Shown piece after piece: positions 26,433 through 39,096 of a stretch of 64,000 nucleotides of DNA (positions within the stretch are counted from its first letter, which is position 1; each line of letters opens with the position of its first letter). A program made the position numbers and the translations under genes. The notes beneath the pieces were generated by a model that worked only from the letters and a program-made list of their open reading frames with translations, was not told where the DNA came from and searched no databases. Origin of the DNA: Silene conica (lineage: Eukaryota; Streptophyta; Magnoliopsida; Caryophyllales; Caryophyllaceae); assembly GCA_029255685.2 (NCBI GenBank), contig CM055314.2, forward strand, positions 71,932,815 to 71,996,814, read 5' to 3'.

Positions 26433-26843
26433 GTAGCTCCTTTTTTCCCTTTTTTATCAACTGATTTGTCGAATCTTTAAGCTGGCCTAAATTGTAATAT
26501 AAATCTCAAGCACCATCAGTTTTACATGATTGGACAGCCATTAGTTGGTACTCGCAAGGTAAAGACTTGACTTTAGAGTCAGGAACATTCTGCTGCAAAC
26601 AATTACTATTTTTTTGTCCAGTGTTTCATTATGATATTGGTTTGCGTAATACAGGAAGCTACAAATGAGATTGGCATAATGGGAGCAGTGTACTTAGGGG
26701 TCTGAAGAGTGCACAGGTTGTTCCGGGGCCTGATTTGCTCGTTATACAAGCAACAGTTTATGAGGTAGTGGCTGTTCCAGAGGCAGTGGCAGTTAGCCAA
26801 AGTGCGGGAGAGTATATACAACAGAACTACTAGAAAGAAATAA

Positions 26844-27200
26844 ATGTCTCCTGCAGTGATTGGAAATGCTGGGCAGTGCCCCGTACTGGACATAAGCCCA
26901 CCTTTCAGGGAGACAGACGACAAGCAATGCATATGTCCCGCTTCAAATATTCCCAAATATTTGGACCTTGAACCATCTCTTGCAATGAATTGGCTGGAAA
27001 TCTGTTGGGATGATTTGTATCTCAAAGAGGGAGTAGGTGCTGGTAAGTTCTAGCTTGTTATTTTTGCTATTTTATAGTACGCATTTGCAGCATCATTGAT
27101 ATTAAAAGAATCATAACTGTCCGTCTTTGACACGTGCTTATGAATCAACATCTATCAGGTTCTTTTGGCACTGTGCACAGGGCTGAATGACATGGATTGG
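26844..27200 (+). pseudogene. CTR1-like: CTR1-like Raf kinase fragment
   Basis: The frame from 26844 reaches LEPSLAMNWLEICWDDLYLK then EGVGAG at a donor (27043). It resumes after an acceptor at 27159 with SFGTVHRAE. Splicing G|GT rebuilds GAGSFGTVHRAE, the glycine-rich loop of CTR1-type MAPKKKs (negative regulators of ethylene signalling). The next codon is TGA where the family has TGG (RAEWHG), so it is truncated at once. Only the region before and at kinase subdomain I was captured. Match is to family motifs recalled, not to a search. Confidence 0.8.
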
Positions 27201-27388
27201 TTAGTGCCTCCAACCTGATACCTTTATTTAACTCTTGTCTTGTCGTGAATTGATGAAGGCTCCTCCCATCAACATAGGATCTAACCACTTATGCGCTCAT
27301 ACTATAGACTAAATTGTAGGCTTCAACATAGATTGGTTTACTCTACTCGTGTTGGTGCTTATGGATGAATTTGATTTTCTTTGTGCAG

Positions 27389-27513
27389 CCAGAGAAGGTA
27401 AAATTTGATCTTAGGTTGGGCCAAAGTAAGCCCCTTTATGAAGTATTCAAAGCTATCCCTTGAATCCTTAGACTGGCCACAGTTAAGCGAGGCTCGAAAA
27501 CGGATTGTTAAAA
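27389..27513 (+). pseudogene. Unidentified captured exon
   Basis: The segment is bounded by TGTGCAG (acceptor) and AAA|GTAAG (donor). One frame reads SLESLDWPQLSEARKRIVK; another reads PEKVKFDLRLGQSKPLYEVF. Either could be the ancestral frame, implying an indel. I do not recognise the family. Its position between the CTR1-like and Gly-rich fragments supports capture. Confidence 0.45.
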
Positions 27514-27811
27514 GTAAGACTCCTAAATTATCTTTTTTTATTGTCGATTTAGTACCTGAACTTGATGCACATATGCTGGAAAGTGTGGAAATCAGGTAAA
27601 GGTATCCATGAGAACACGGATTGAAGATTGATTGCAATTGTACTTCATGTCGTACATTTTGAAATGTAGTTAATTGTGATAAACTGCCTGTTTTTGATAT
27701 GTTAATGTTTGTATATTGTGCTGATTTGTGAATTGCATTGTTTTTTTTGCTGGAGTAGGGACAGGACAATAGCCAAGCAATTCGATGAATCTATCATATA
27801 ATTCATCATTA

Positions 27812-28174
27812 GGAGGACAAGGCCAGGCGGGTATGGCGGAAATGCTGTGTATGGAAGTGGTGGAGGGTGTGGTGGTGGATCATATTATGGAACTGGGCCA
27901 CATTCGGGTGGGTATGGAGGTTTTGGTGGTTTAGGAAATGCGGCATGAAGTGTAGCCAGTGGAGGAGCTGGCCGTAGTGGGTATGGTAGCATACTGTCAC
28001 GGCACCGAATTCTGGTTGAATGCCATCCGGAGGTGGGTATTCAGATGGTGGCCATTATGGTATTTCTTCTGGTGGGTACCCAAGTCAGCCATATCACCAT
28101 ACTGGGGAATCTCCAGCACCCTAGGTTCCTTCTGCCGGTGCCGGGGGGTATCCTAATCCTCCGCCCTACTTTTG
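27812..28174 (+). pseudogene. Gly/Tyr-rich C-terminal exon fragment
   Basis: GGQGQAGYGGNAVYGSGGG is followed by SYYGTGPHSGGYGGFGGLG, a stop, then further GGY/SGG repeats split over two frames, ending PPPYF and TGA (28174). The composition matches C termini of plant glycine-rich RNA-binding or TAF15-like proteins. Stops and shifts show it is broken. A specific parent cannot be named. Confidence 0.6.
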
Positions 28175-28179
28175 AGGTA

Positions 28180-29670
28180 TATGTCTTAACTCCTTTCTAA
28201 GCTTTAGACTTCTTGTTTGTTCGATGATCTGATTTTCAGACTTCTTGTTTGCTCTATTAAGTGTCTGCAATCTTGTTGCTTGCTATGTATGTGAGTATTC
28301 TGCAGGCATTATGAATGTTTTGTTTGCTACATCTTCAATGGGTGGTCGTCATTTTTGATACCTCTATGGCTATTCTTCTAAGATGCTTCCTGAGTTATAT
28401 TTGAGCAGGGATAGTTTGTTAATATCTACCTTCCTGAATGTTTTATTGTCACTCCTCTACTCCTTTGTTCTCATGCTGTTTTTGAAACCCGCGGTTTCAT
28501 ATGCTTTGTTTCATTGTTTGAACAAGACTGTTTGAAATGTATCTCAACATAGTAGAGTTTAATGGAACCTGTTGAATTTGTTTCATCCTCTTCACATATT
28601 ATCATTTTTTTTATTTCATTGTGATTTTTTGCTGGTTTGCTGTGGTATAATTCTGATGTAGTAGCTTCATGTTGAAGCTTCATTTATTGGTATACGAAAT
28701 CATAGGTTTCGTAGTTAATGGATAAAGTCATGTACTGATCTGATTGTTGTTACCGTCAAGATAAAAATTTCATGAGGTCGTCCGCCTAGTTGATTTTTGT
28801 ATGTATAGCTTCCATTTGCTTAAGTGAATTGCCATGATTTGCGCATATGAATGTTACTCCTTTATGTTCTTTTGCAATTGCATCACTTTCCTTCCTGATC
28901 AAATTAATGGAATAGAAGTAACATTCAGCATTCCTATTTTACTCCTACTAATCGTTTACTACGCATATCCTCTTAACTATTTGAGCCAAAAAACAAATGA
29001 GCAATTCCAAAATATATAAATGTGATTCATTATGTGTCCGAGCCAGTTCGGAGGAGTAAAACTCGTTATTTAGGCACAAGACAGCCAATTGGTAGCAGTT
29101 ATTCTTTGAGTTACTGGTGTCGATGGGTATCTGGTTAGGGTTTGTTAGAAAATGGGTAGTTTTCATATGATATAAACATGAGGCTGTCGTTTAGGTGATA
29201 CAACCATGCGGCTATCCATTTTTGTTTTCTGCAATTTCATTGGCCGCTTGGGTGGAGGTGCTGTGTGTGAATACACCATCAGGTAATTTTGGTAGCGGTT
29301 TTCATTACATCTGTTGTTTTGTGGGCATGGGAGTATTCATTATATTATGGAAAGAAATTTCGAGGTTTTGGGTTTGTTACGTTAGAAGAAATACATTGTG
29401 GCGTGAGGAGCTTCATCTACAACTCAAACAACAATGACGGGTAAATTCTCAATCTTCTTCAGTAATAAAAATTTCTCTCGATGTTTTTTGTGTTTGATAT
29501 CTTATGAGATTTGTTCGATTATTTCAATTTTATACAATCGCACAACTGTTAATCATAAATTTAATTTGTTAATTAGATGAAATTAAGTAGACCCGAATGT
29601 TAAATTAGCTTGTTTATGCTGGGATTGTTGAAATTATAGGAAATTTAGTTTCTTGTTAATCAAAGTGATT
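28180..29670. other. Non-coding portion of the captured block
   Basis: No convincing exon is visible; a duplicated AGACTTCTTGTTTG motif occurs near 28205 and 28240. A possible splice-flanked frame near 29195-29437 (MIQPCGYPFLF, or RLSIFVFCNFIGRLGGG in the next frame) is not recognisable. Confidence 0.4.
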
Positions 29671-29679
29671 ACGTTTGAG

Positions 29680-29852
29680 CAGTGGCGTAACCAGTATTTG
29701 AAGTTATCGGTCGGAAATTTTGGACGGGGGCGAACTACTAATGATATAGAGTAAAGTAGGAAATAAAACTGAAGAATTTTAATCACACATTGCAAATTTT
29801 CATTGTTCAATGGCTGACCGCTCCTGTTATCCCCTGCTTGGTTTCGTCACTG
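29680..29852. mobile_element. hAT-like MITE, 173 bp
   Basis: Inverted ends CAGTGGCGTAACCAG and CAGTGACGAAACCAAG (right end inverted) match the CAGTGGCGGA-CCAG type of plant hAT-like MITEs. Flanking 8-mers CGTTTGAG (29672-29679) and CCTTTGAG (29853-29860) agree at 7 of 8 positions, as expected for a hAT 8-bp duplication. Confidence 0.8.
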
Positions 29853-30060
29853 CCTTTGAGCAATTGGGACTCTTATTTGCTTCAAATTCAGCTTTGGTTG
29901 ACTTATTTATAATCTGTTTAATTGAGCTCATTAATTAATTTTTTGTGGTGGTGATTTTAGACAAACTCGTGATATTGATGCACTTTCTTTATGCTGTTAA
30001 TTATTGTCAGACTTGACCTATGATAAGGTTCCCTTAGAGTGGAACACTTCGTGATTTAAT

Positions 30061-31337
30061 TGTTGGAGGAAGTGTCCTCGACAATAGTGTGTTGACGTAA
30101 TTAAAACTCATTTGAATGAAACACAACTGGGAGTGTTACTCTTTTAAAGTCGACTGATCAACATTTATCGATAATGATTGGCTGTCTAGAGTTTGACATT
30201 ATCGTCATATGATGGTGGTGATCAGTTGATCCCTTAAGGTCATATCTTTAGGGAATTCCGTCTCAATGGAATAATTAATTAATATTGTATTAGATACAAC
30301 TTAATTAATAACTAGAAATTTTGGAAATAATTTTATATGACGAATATTTTTATAATGGGATTATAATAATAAAAGGTCAAAGTAATAAAAACGTTTTATT
30401 ACTCGGTTTTATTTATTCGTTTGGAAAACGATTAAATTGAGAATGAATACGGTTGATCATAAAATTACAAAGAGTTGTAATTAAATTATGGCATTACATT
30501 TTTGTACAATAATAATTTCGAAATTATTAGTGTATTTATTTAAATGTAATAAATTTGTAAATTATGAATTTTAATAGTTAAAATTGCACAATTAACAAAT
30601 TGGATCATGTGTTATGGAACATATGTGACATGTTACATTTTAACACAATTGACAAAGATAAAATGGGTCCATATTAGACCCATTTTCAGCCGTGTAGTAT
30701 AGTGTGGATGGAGGTTGTGTGTGCAATGTGATTGTGTGTGTAAGTGAATGTGTAAGAGTGTAAGGAATATTGTATGCATTGTGTAAGAACATAATGGCCA
30801 TGCATTGGCTCTTGTGGGATTGATTTGGCCGGCCATGAGGCTTGCTAGGCAAGCTCATGTGCTTATATAATCACCACTTACAACACTCATCAATTGCTAG
30901 TCTCTTTGGTTGTTTTTCAACACACATCTCCCATAAACACTACAACTCCATTCTCCCATTTTTAGTAAAATAGTTTTTACTAAGAAAATAATTATTTCCT
31001 ATACTAATAATATTAAGAGTAATATTATTATTAATTCTAGTATACTTGTACTAATTTTCTAGTAACAAAATTAGTATTAGTTTGAGATCGGGTCCTTGAT
31101 ACGCACCTTTAGGAGACGATTTTTATTAGATCGTTACAAAAGGATTTCGGGTTTTTGAAGACTCAAATAATAGGTGATTATTGAGTATAAACCTTCTAAA
31201 GCCAATGTAAGGACTAGCTATCACATCTTATGATATCATCATGCATGCATAAGATCTATTTAAGTTTTTATGACTAAACTTAAAGAAACAAAACTCACAT
31301 TAGATATGAGTTTATTATCGGAACTTAGTTTCCAACA
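30061..31337 (+). repeat. 5' LTR of the gag-only copia element
   Basis: TGTTGGAGGAAG at the start and TTTCCAACA at the end form the short inverted LTR termini. A TATA-like TTATATAA lies near 30863. The LTR is 1277 bp and almost identical to the 3' LTR. Open frames on its minus strand recur in both LTRs and are not genes. Confidence 0.95.
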
Positions 31338-31339
31338 AG

Positions 31340-31351
31340 TGGTATCAGAGC
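31340..31351 (+). promoter_or_regulatory. Copia primer-binding site
   Basis: TGGTATCAGAGC lies two bases after the 5' LTR and is complementary to the tRNA-iMet 3' end. Confidence 0.9.
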
Positions 31352-33771
31352 ATTACGGTTGTTGCATGCATGATCGGATTCATGTTTTATGTTAAAATCG
31401 GATTAACATATATATTTCGAATTTTCGAAATATTTTGGATTTTTTATGATAAATCACAAAATAAATTTGCATGTTAAAGTTTCTGTTTCTAAAATGGTTT
31501 TAGGACATAAAAATAATTTTATGGATTTTTATTGTTCATTTTTATATTTATTTGTATATTTTGTAGTTTAAAACGGTTTTAAACAACAATTAATGGGAAA
31601 AATAGTTAGAAATAGTTTCTGGCCGAGATTTTTTGATATGTTCTCACATGCATATTTAATATATTGTATATGATTTTTCGTAAGAAATGGAGTTAATATG
31701 CATGGATTATGAATTTTATGAGATAAATAGTCATAATATGAGTAAAAATGGGTATATAAGGTTATATTTTGAATTTGACCTTAAAAATTTTATGAGAAGT
31801 CACATGCAATATATAAAATACCTGTATAAAGTTTCGGATTATTGGACTTGTATTGCATGATTAATGATTTTTATAGTAAAAATCGGATTAATAGTGACTC
31901 AAATTCGACTTTAATAGTTATAGTTGGAATTTTGCCATAAAACTTTAACACAATGTCACATGCAATATTTACAGAAGGTATGTAATTTTTGAGAATTTAT
32001 TCTCAAGTGATGCATGTTTTATGATTTTAATAGTTGAAATCGGCTATATAATGACTTATTGTGTTAAAAATAGTTAATCTTAATATTATGGCATAAAATT
32101 TTACCCCTGGATGTCTTATATAATAGGAACATCAGATCCATAAGATGGATATCAAAAAGTTTCTGTTTTTATATTATTAATTTTGATGAGTTAATTAGCT
32201 AATAATCATGATTTATGAGTTATGTATTTTAGGATGACTAAAAATTTATAGCAATTTATTGCAAGTTTTTATAATTTAAATCGGATTTTTAACCATAAAA
32301 ACGGCTTTTATAGGATTTATTTAAGAAATAAACCATATATATTTGCAAAAGACCATTTTAATAATTTCTGAATTTTTAGAAAATTTCCAGAAAGTTTAAA
32401 ATTTTTGAATTTTAAATTTCGAATTTTATTGACTCATTTGGCCATATTTTGTTTATTTTTCCCGAAAATACAAGTAATTTATGAACAATAATGCAAAATC
32501 AAGTTAGATCATGATCAAATATTTGTAGAGACTAAACATTGATTCCTAAAGTAAGTTAGGATGATTAACTTGGACATAAATTAGATTTATGTAATTTTGA
32601 TGATTTTAATAGTTAAAATCGCACATATCCGTAAAAACCGTAAACAAATATGAGATATTTGCTCCCATAAGGCGATTTGGCATTAAAAATTGAGCATGTG
32701 CATACATATTTTATTATTGCATTTTATTTAATATGAATGTCATATTTTGAATGGTATTTATATAATTTGGAATTATGTAATTTTCTTAGTATGACCTTAG
32801 TTTTAATCAATATTACCCGTAATGAAAGGGAATATTGATTCGGTTGTAATTTATGTGATCTCGTATCACGGGTTTGTAATTTAATTTATTTTTCAGTTTT
32901 ACAATAGAATAGTTGTATTATTTTATTGTAATTCCGGAGATCCAAAAGACGGTGCCATACGGAAAGGAGTTCCGACAAGACAGTGTTTTCTTGGATGGCG
33001 TGCCAATGAAGTTCAAGGGACCATAGAGTTGGTTTCCGAATTTGTAATAGTTAATTAGTTTTTACTATTACTAGGAAGGCCATACTAGGATTTTATTGCT
33101 TTATTGCTTTTATTTTTGCATTTTTAATATGTTTGCATGCATAGCCAAATCGCCATAAACATGCATATTAGTTTAGATCGTTAAAAACGACCGTGTCAAT
33201 TATAATTATCGAGTTCACCGATTTAATTTACTTAAAGGAGATAGATAATAAATTGACAAGACCTCTATATTAAACAAAACAATTGAGAATTAGCCTTACC
33301 AAATAGTAGAACCCATGAGCTTCTATTTCGTGGGGTGGTGCTAGTCCAGTGGGCAGCACGAACCCCATTACGTAGGATAAGTGGGGCAATGAGGTGGATT
33401 CGGTCCAGTGGGCGGATCGCATCTCGATGCAATTGAAATTTGGTTTGTACTCAACGGAAGTGTAGAGGACCAGTGGTCAATGTGTTCCGGGCTAAGATGA
33501 ATAAATTATGATTTGTCATCAACCAAGAGTTCTATGGTAGAACCGGTTTATTTTTACCCACCAAACCATATCACTGGGTCGGAGTTCCAGTGGTTCACGA
33601 TTTCGGGGGTATGGGTTTGGGTCTTGGAATCATTTATAAAATTGGATAGAGGTCATTTTATAGATGCATTAACTTGATAAATATGTTTACAAGTTAAAAT
33701 TAAAACAATTAGCATTTAATTTCTTCATATGTTTGAAATTTTGTAGTCAATTTTTCATATCAATATCAATC
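31352..33771 (+). other. Long untranslated leader of the copia element
   Basis: About 2.4 kb without a meaningful frame. It contains repeated ATTTTTATAGTTAAAATCGG-like motifs and, near 33330-33610, several CCAGTGG-containing repeats. Long leaders carry packaging and dimerisation signals in retrotransposons; none can be pinpointed here. Confidence 0.6.
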
Positions 33772-34554
33772 ATGACTACTTCCACTACTACAAACACTTC
33801 ATGGTTACGTTCCTTCATGGATCGTTGTAAGCTAGAAAAGAATGGGGCAAACTTTGCCGATTGGGATGCCCAACTATTGTTAACGGCAGAGGGAGACGGT
33901 AAGACCGAATTCCTCATTGAAGAATCACCTCCTGAACCTGCAGAAAATGCCACCGCCGCAGCAAGACGACCCTATGATACTTATCAGAAGGAGTCTGCGG
34001 CAATCAAAAATGTTTTGATCTTCTCGATGGAGCCAGAACTCCAAAGGAGTGCCATAAAGATTGGCACGGCCTATGAGATCTACTCCAGGCTTGTGACAAT
34101 GTTCTCAAAGGCTTCGAGAATTGTCCAGTACGAGGCGGCATCGGCCTTCTTTGATCTCAACCTTAAGGAAGGGCAAAAGGCTAGCCCACATGTGCTCAAG
34201 TTAATTGAGCATGTAGAAACCCTAAGGATGAATCAAGTGGACATTCCTAAAGAACTAGTGATTGACAGAATCCTCCACTCCTTGTCTAAGGTGAAAACTT
34301 ATGTACAATTCCGGGTGAATTTCAACATGAGGAACCAAGACATCTCTCTCGATGAATTGCACAATATGATCGTGCAAGCTGAAAGGGATAGGGGCCTAAA
34401 TGTTAGTGCCCCTAAGGATGTGCTCAACATTAATGTTAAGAGCAAAGGAAAGTTCAAAAGAAAGGGTAAGGCAAAGGGGAAGCAACCTTCCAAAGGTTCA
34501 AAGAAAGTGTCTTCTGAGGCAAGCACCTCCAATTCCAAGAAGAGCCCTCATTAA
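33772..34554 (+). CDS. Copia gag protein, stop before zinc knuckle
   Basis: Capsid-forming gag of the retrotransposon. From ATG 33772 (MTTSTTTNTSWLRSF) it gives 260 residues with the copia gag features: WDAQLLLTAEG near the N terminus, a helical core (TAYEIYSRLVTMFSKASRIV; FNMRNQDISLDELHNMIVQA), then a Lys-rich tail. The frame stops at TAA 34552-34554. Directly after, in the same frame, is a CCHC zinc knuckle, CFYCNGKGHWKRNC (34564-34605), and the frame closes near 34680. Either the TAA is a recent nonsense change or the knuckle is reached by readthrough. An upstream in-frame ATG (33733) is possible. No pol follows. Confidence 0.85.
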   Translation: MTTSTTTNTSWLRSFMDRCKLEKNGANFADWDAQLLLTAEGDGKTEFLIEESPPEPAENATAAARRPYDTYQKESAAIKNVLIFSMEPELQRSAIKIGTAYEIYSRLVTMFSKASRIVQYEAASAFFDLNLKEGQKASPHVLKLIEHVETLRMNQVDIPKELVIDRILHSLSKVKTYVQFRVNFNMRNQDISLDELHNMIVQAERDRGLNVSAPKDVLNINVKSKGKFKRKGKAKGKQPSKGSKKVSSEASTSNSKKSPH

Positions 34555-34563
34555 GGGGCCAAA

Positions 34564-34680
34564 TGCTTTTACTGCAATGGCAAAGGACATTGGAAGAGGA
34601 ACTGTTCCAAGTATCTCAGCGATCTCAAAGTTGGGAAGATTCTTCCAGTTGGTACGATAACTATCCCGATTTTATGTTAA
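34564..34680 (+). pseudogene. CCHC zinc knuckle cut off by the gag stop
   Basis: CX2CX4HX4C spacing is perfect (C-FY-C-NGKG-H-WKRN-C), followed by SKYLSDLKVGKILPVGTIT and a stop at about 34678. The segment is in frame with gag across a single TAA. It would bind RNA in the nucleocapsid part of gag. Confidence 0.85.
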
Positions 34681-37600
34681 TCTCAACTAATGTATTATGA
34701 TACAAGTTGTGATATGAATGCTCTTCTTACTTGAATTAGATAAGGGAAAAGAGAAACAAGCTTGATGGATCAAGGGAACTAAGAGTAGCTCCACTCGGGA
34801 TGATCAAGAAGCTTTGTTTTTCGCTTATTTTGCTAGTATTTCAAGTGTTGTATGAACAATTAAAACCTATGTTTTATTTCCTTGTTGGACAAGGAAAGGG
34901 TAATCCTTGAACAATATGTTGTATTTTGGATAATGTAGTGACTTGGTTTTCAACCCAAGTCACTATCGGTTTATAATTATGTTCTTGTTTAGTTTAACAT
35001 ACACTTGCAAATCTTAAACATAAAATACAATTGATTATGACATTTCAATGTATGACCATTGAAGCCAAATTGGTATAGGATACCCAATTCAAATCAAATC
35101 AAAATCAAATTAAGTTTAGAACTCAATTAAGAGGAAAAGTTATCAACCATCCAAAATTATCTAAGCTTTAAAACGAATAATTTCTGTAATAAATCATAAG
35201 GGCACACAAACCAACATCAAAGTCATTGTTTGTGGCCTTAGTGGCTATCTTTCGTAATAAAATGAGATTATTATTACAAAGTTAGAGTGGGAGAAATTTA
35301 AAATGCCACATATAGCAAGTGATTTTGATTAACACAATGGATATGATCTATTAGTGAATAGTAGGATTTATTGTGTTTTGGTTGTGTAAGAGATTTAGAA
35401 GGTAGATAAAATTGTGGATAGGATCTACGATTGAGAAAATCTACAACTTATGGTTTTAAAAGGTAGATTAGGCTGTGGATAAGATTCTACGCCTTATCAT
35501 CCCAAAAGTTGTGGATAAGCCCAAAAGTTGTGGATAAGATCTACGGGTTGGTAAAAATCAGCGCCTTATATACCAACGGCCCCGGCCCTGGGGGATACTT
35601 CAAGAATAAATTCTTGAAGTTTGTAAGGAAAAATTCTATACATGGATAAGATCCATGATAGAGTCCTCGTACAGTATAAGATAAGATAAATGTGGGGAAC
35701 TGAAAGTTCCCACACACAGAAATTGTACACCATAAGAAAAGACTCTTATAGAAACTACGGGAGGACACTCGAAGAAAATTATTCAAAAGATTTTGCAAAG
35801 GCTCAAGAAAGGGTTCTTGGATTTAGATGGTGATCTAAATGTGTCAATGCAAATTCTAAAGACCATGAAATTTATAAGACATACATGCTAATAAATGAGA
35901 TTTATTGGGAGAAGCATATGTTGACATGTGGATGCCAGCAGTCTGCAAAGTTAAGGGTAACTTTGTTGAAAGTAGTAAGGTAATTCATTGAGAATGAATT
36001 CAGTAAACTCAATAACCATTTTTCAAAAGGGTATTTGAAAAGGATGTGACTATTAGCACATATGGTTAAGTCCCAACCATTTCAATTCATTAAATGTTAA
36101 GGAACATTGAATTGAGTGGGAGCTTTATGATTTACGGTTAAATGTAAAGTTCAGTGGGAGTTCTCGCTCCAGGATTTGAAGCTATTGAGTCATGGGTATG
36201 ACTTCGGGATCTTCAGAATCAGGCAAGAACAAGAGTTTAGTGGGAGTAAACGTTATCTAAAACAACTCATTGCTCGTTTGGAATGAAGCATTGATACTTA
36301 TAAAAGGTACACGAGTTTTGGTTCTAAATGACATATTGATATGAATTAAATCTAATTGAACATGAGATGTTTAGTTGAGATTATAAAAGACATCTTGTTA
36401 TTAGTGTTAAGGTTGTTCATGGAGATGAAGATAGTATAACCATGATGGGATCATGGAAAGTTATCGAACCTTAAGTACTATTGTTTGCACGTTTAAATCG
36501 CTAATGTTTCCGCCATTAGTATAATCGTGTAAAGTGGATGCACACAGCTTACAGGACAACCCGTTGAGCAGGTGTTAAACCAATGATTAAACCTTGATCA
36601 ATTGTCAAAGTATTCTCCAATGAAGATGAAAGACAAATTCAAGATTTTGGAAGATAACTTAGTCGTATGGTAAAAGGTTTGCAACGACTCAAGCTCCAAG
36701 ATACCAAGCAAAGATTTGTGATAATTTTGGCTTACATTCATTGACTATGCATCTCAATGACTTGTATTTTAACTACATGGTCATCACAAGATTCTACAAA
36801 ATGTATAAGTTCACAAATTATGTAAAGGCATTGTTGTGGCTGGGAGTTACACAATGCACATAATCTTATTCGCTAGTCATGAGAATGACTTGTCACTTTC
36901 AGATGAAAGATCAATGTATGGATATGATCCGCAAAGTGAACGCTCGCACGAACCGTGGTAAACCTGGTTTACTCAAAATGAAGATAATTACAATTTTAAG
37001 GGATTCAAACGAGAGACCCTAAAGCTGATTGTAAATTAAATGGTGTTCAAAGGTTGACCACTTGGATGGTGTAATCCACTAATTGTTTGAGTTATTTATA
37101 ACTCACGAAAGGTCAAGTAAAATTCAAATGGGATGGTAAGACCATATTGAACCCCATTACAGTGAATTGAATTATCATGACCACGCCCCTAGTTGCTTAA
37201 GTGAGGTGACATCTCAATGCAACCGGATGAGTGATGCGATTGATGGCGAGTTCAATTGCCATAGAGTCATACGGGATGACTAATCGATCACCTAGGCATA
37301 GACGTGTTAAGATACATTTGCCGGGCTAATGACCGCTGAAAGAGCTCTGGCGTACTCTTATTAAAAGACTGCCTGGTCGTGGCGGGAGCATCTATCGTGT
37401 TTCACATGAGTCAGTTCTTGGACTAATGACTGTTCTCTGAGGTGGCACAGTTTTCAGATTAACTTTGATTTATGTCCTAACACCTTCGTAACTGGGGTTT
37501 ATAAGGACATATTTTGGGTTATGATGGGCTGTGGCCAGCCGGAAGGAATAAGTCAATTAGGAATTGTCCACCCCTTGTCAGGGTTGAGAAATATCTCTAG

Positions 37601-37808
37601 GCCACTCGAGGAGAATAATAACTAGAAATGCGTGGCCACGCTCGGAAGGTATCTATGGTAGATAATTCCGGTCAGTAGTTATAACTTCAGATCGAGAAAA
37701 ACCACTCTAGATTTTAATCAATTGTCGGCACGACCTGAGAGGACGCCGTGCATTGAGTGGGAGATAGTAATAGGGCAAGAGAATTGGTGACACACACTTG
37801 TCTCAGAC
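34681..37808 (+). other. Non-coding 3' interior of the copia element
   Basis: I find no catalytic DDE of integrase, no YVDD-type reverse transcriptase motif and no long frame. The sequence near 37190-37640 resembles the leader region in style (CATCTCAATGCAACCGGATG). The pol genes appear to have been replaced or deleted before amplification. Confidence 0.6.
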
Positions 37809-37819
37809 AAGTGGGAGAT
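37809..37819 (+). promoter_or_regulatory. Polypurine tract
   Basis: AAGTGGGAGAT precedes the 3' LTR directly, the position and composition of the second-strand primer in copia elements. Confidence 0.75.
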
Positions 37820-39096
37820 TGTTGGAGGAAGTGTCCTCGACAATAGTGTGTTGACGTAATTAAAACTCATTTGAATGAAACACAACTGGGAGTGTTACTC
37901 TTTTAAAGTCGACTGATCAACATTTATCGATAATGATTGGCTGTCTAGAGTTTGACATTATCGTCATATGATGGTGGTGATCAGTTGATCCCTTAAGGTC
38001 ATATCTTTAGGGAATTCCGTCTCAATGGAATAATTAATTAATATTGTATTAGATACAACTTAATTAATAACTAGAAATTTTGGAAATAATTTTATATGAC
38101 GAATATTTTTATAATGGGATTATAATAAAAAAAGGTCAAAGTAATAAAAACGTTTTATTACTCGGTTTTATTTATTCGTTTGGAAAACGATTAAATTGAG
38201 AATGAATACAGTTGATCATAAAATTACAAAGAGTTGTAATTAAATTATGACATTACATTTTTGTACAATAATAATTTCGAAATTATTAGTGTATTTATTT
38301 AAATGTAATAAATTTGTAAATTATGAATTTTAATAGTTAAAATTGCACAATTAACAAATTGGATCATGTGTTATGGAACATATGTGACATGTTACATTTT
38401 AACACAATTGACAAAGATAAAATGGGTCCATATTAGACCCATTTTCAGCCGTGTAGTATAGTGTGGATGGAGGTTGTGTGTGCAATGTGATTGTGTGTGT
38501 AAGTGAATGTGTAATAGTGTAAGGAATATTGTATGCATTGTGTAAGAACATAATGGCCATGCATTGGCTCTTGTGGGATTGATTTGGCCGGCCATGAGGC
38601 TTGCTAGGCAAGCTCATGTGCTTATATAATCACCACTTACAACACTCATCAATTGTTAGTCTCTTTGGTTGTTTTTCAACACACATCTCCCATAAACACT
38701 ACAACTCCATTCTCCCATTTTTAGTAAAATAGTTTTTACTAAGAAAATAATTATTTCCTATACTAATAATATTAAGAGTAATATTATTATTAATTCTAGT
38801 ATACTTGTACTAATTTTCTAGTAACAAAATTAGTATTAGTTTGAGATCGGGTCCTTGATACGCACCTTTAGGAGACGATTTTTATTAGATCGTTACAAAA
38901 GGATTTCGGGTTTTTGAAGACTCAAATAATAGGTGATTATTGAGTATAAACCTTCTAAAACCAATGTAAGGACTAGCTATCACATCTTATGATATCATCA
39001 TGCATGCATAAGATCTATTTAAGTTTTTATGACTAAACTTAAAGAAACAAAACTCACATTAGATATGAGTTTATTATCGGAACTTAGTTTCCAACA
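37820..39096 (+). repeat. 3' LTR of the gag-only copia element
   Basis: 1277 bp, starting TGTTGGAGGAAG and ending TTTCCAACA, followed by TTAAT. By-eye comparison with the 5' LTR gives about six substitutions and no indel (for example ATACGGTTG/ATACAGTTG and AAGAGTG/AATAGTG). Confidence 0.95.

Larger units (their letters stand above)
30061..39096 (+). mobile_element. Young copia-type LTR retrotransposon with gag only
   Basis: Structure is complete: 5' LTR 30061-31337, iMet primer-binding site at 31340, gag near 33772, purine-rich AAGTGGGAGAT before the 3' LTR, 3' LTR 37820-39096, and a 5-bp duplication TTAAT on both sides (30056-30060 and 39097-39101). Both LTRs are 1277 bp and differ at about six positions by eye, so insertion was recent. 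Between gag and the 3' LTR (34680-37800) no protease, integrase or reverse transcriptase motif is visible, so it must rely on another element. It splits the captured gene-fragment block. Confidence 0.93.

Noticed and set aside
30633..30858. Minus-strand open frames, repeated at 38392-38617
   Set aside because: They are the same LTR sequence occurring in both LTRs and show no protein family features.
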